Part shown: positions 63,398-64,000 of the stretch, one piece after another
How positions within the stretch are numbered: position 1 is the stretch's first letter
Layout: the number at the start of each line of letters is the position of its first letter
NCBI RefSeq assembly: GCF_018595715.1
Contig: NZ_JAHEOJ010000020.1
Span: 930,001-994,000 of the forward strand
Length of the DNA: 64,000 nt
From: Glaciecola sp. XM2
Lineage (GTDB): Bacteria > Pseudomonadota > Gammaproteobacteria > Enterobacterales > Alteromonadaceae
Direction: 5' to 3'
Translations under genes and position numbers: made by a program
Notes under the pieces: model-generated
What the model was told of the DNA's origin: nothing
The model's input: the letters and a program-made list of their open reading frames with translations, nothing else
The model's database searches: none

Positions 63398-64000
63398 CTA
63401 ACGCCCAGCTGCCATACCATCCTTGCGAGGATCTGAACCGGCTGCCCATCCACGATCTAGCTTTTTAATAAGCTGAGCGCCGCCAAAGGCAATACCATTG
63501 GGCATTTCTAAATCGTGACCTTTTGCTGCTAATGCCCGCGCAACCTCAGGACTAAGGCTTTCTACAGCAATGCGCTTTTCGTTCAAATGTCTAAAACGAG
63601 CAGCATCTACCGCTTCTTGCGGATCCATACCAAACTCAATGAGGTTTAATAGCACCTGCACATGGCCTTGGGGCTGCATTGAACCACTCATTACACCATA
63701 TGACACCCAAGGTTCACCGTCGCGTGTCACAAAGGCTGGAATGATGGTGTGAAAAGGGCGTTTGTTTGGCGCGATTTGATTGGGATGGCCTTCTTCAAGG
63801 GTAAAGCCGGCGCCTCTATTTTGCAGCACCACGCCGGTACCGGGCACGACTACGCCCGAACCAAAATACCAAGACACTGAGTTAATTAGGGAGATCATAT
63901 TCCCGTCAATGTCGGCGACGGTAAGGTAAATGGTATCAGACTCGGTTGCAAAACTGCCTGGCTCTGCTCGCTCCATGGCTTGGTCGGGGTCTATAAGCGC
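63398..64000 (-). CDS. Gamma-glutamyltransferase family protein, C-terminal part
   Basis: The frame is open to the right window edge; 200 residues of the C-terminal part are visible. This is the small subunit of a self-cleaving Ntn hydrolase. The catalytic Thr that becomes the new N-terminus is in TESDTIYLTVADIDGNM, followed by VSWYFGSGVVVPGTGVVLQNRG and the late GVMSGSMQPQGHVQVL. The family cleaves gamma-glutamyl bonds such as in glutathione. The sequence resembles the YwrD-like branch as much as periplasmic Ggt; the missing N-terminus would tell. Confidence 0.9.
   Translation of the reverse strand, partial: ALIDPDQAMERAEPGSFATESDTIYLTVADIDGNMISLINSVSWYFGSGVVVPGTGVVLQNRGAGFTLEEGHPNQIAPNKRPFHTIIPAFVTRDGEPWVSYGVMSGSMQPQGHVQVLLNLIEFGMDPQEAVDAARFRHLNEKRIAVESLSPEVARALAAKGHDLEMPNGIAFGGAQLIKKLDRGWAAGSDPRKDGMAAGR

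Overview
The window is a stretch of chromosome from a marine-type gammaproteobacterium. The gene content and order point to the order Alteromonadales, probably an Alteromonadaceae relative. That placement is an inference from synteny and protein style; no rRNA gene is present. Several blocks keep the Escherichia coli-like order: fabB/mnmC/yfcL/epmC, pdxB/asd(usg)/fimV, nadK/recN/bamE, grpE/dnaK/dnaJ, dapB/carA/carB, miaB/ybeZ/ybeY/corC/lnt next to ubiF and a Gln/Gln/Leu/Met tRNA cluster, and rplY/pth/ychF. I see no insertion sequence, prophage, integron, CRISPR array or rRNA operon. Base composition looks even apart from one very AT-rich gap at about 16,895-17,245.

Layout. 1-761: a truncated membrane-anchored protein and a hotdog thioesterase (minus strand). 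925-3107: epmC, an ATP-NAD kinase-like gene and yfcL. 3309-5502: three tandem FlgO-like lipoproteins. 5527-8984: mnmC (minus) and fabB (plus). 9010-16511: a class II aldolase/adducin protein, an alpha/beta hydrolase, pdxB, asd, fimV and a small parvulin. 16634-20371: a DUF5062-like protein, then bamE, recN (with a LexA box) and nadK on the minus strand.

20476-32749 is the accessory block. It holds a putative extracellular poly(3-hydroxybutyrate) (PHB) depolymerase, a secreted MetX-like alpha/beta hydrolase, a GntP-family permease and a 3-hydroxybutyrate dehydrogenase in one minus-strand operon. A TonB-dependent receptor is divergent from it. Next come a LuxR-type response regulator, a membrane diguanylate cyclase and a CrbS-like hybrid kinase with a sodium/solute-symporter sensor. 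Together these read as a system for outside-to-inside use of PHB and its oligomers: depolymerise, import, trim, transport and oxidise. It lies between nadK and grpE, which are neighbours in E. coli. This is the most interesting region of the window.

32862-36747 is grpE/dnaK/dnaJ with good sigma-32 promoter matches. 36797-40834: a second diguanylate cyclase, cytochrome c', a zinc alcohol dehydrogenase and cytochrome b561. 40980-47137: dapB, carAB (TTG start) and greA. 47287-51227: an S9 peptidase and a SulP transporter. 51309-58422: the lnt/corC/ybeY/ybeZ/miaB operon, divergent ubiF and a 57-residue two-helix membrane protein. 58552-60507: an AGCS symporter and four tRNA genes. 60705-64000: ychF, pth, rplY and the 3' part of a gamma-glutamyltransferase gene. 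Several starts are probably not ATG (fimV, carA, pth and perhaps lnt); the choice is explained in each entry.
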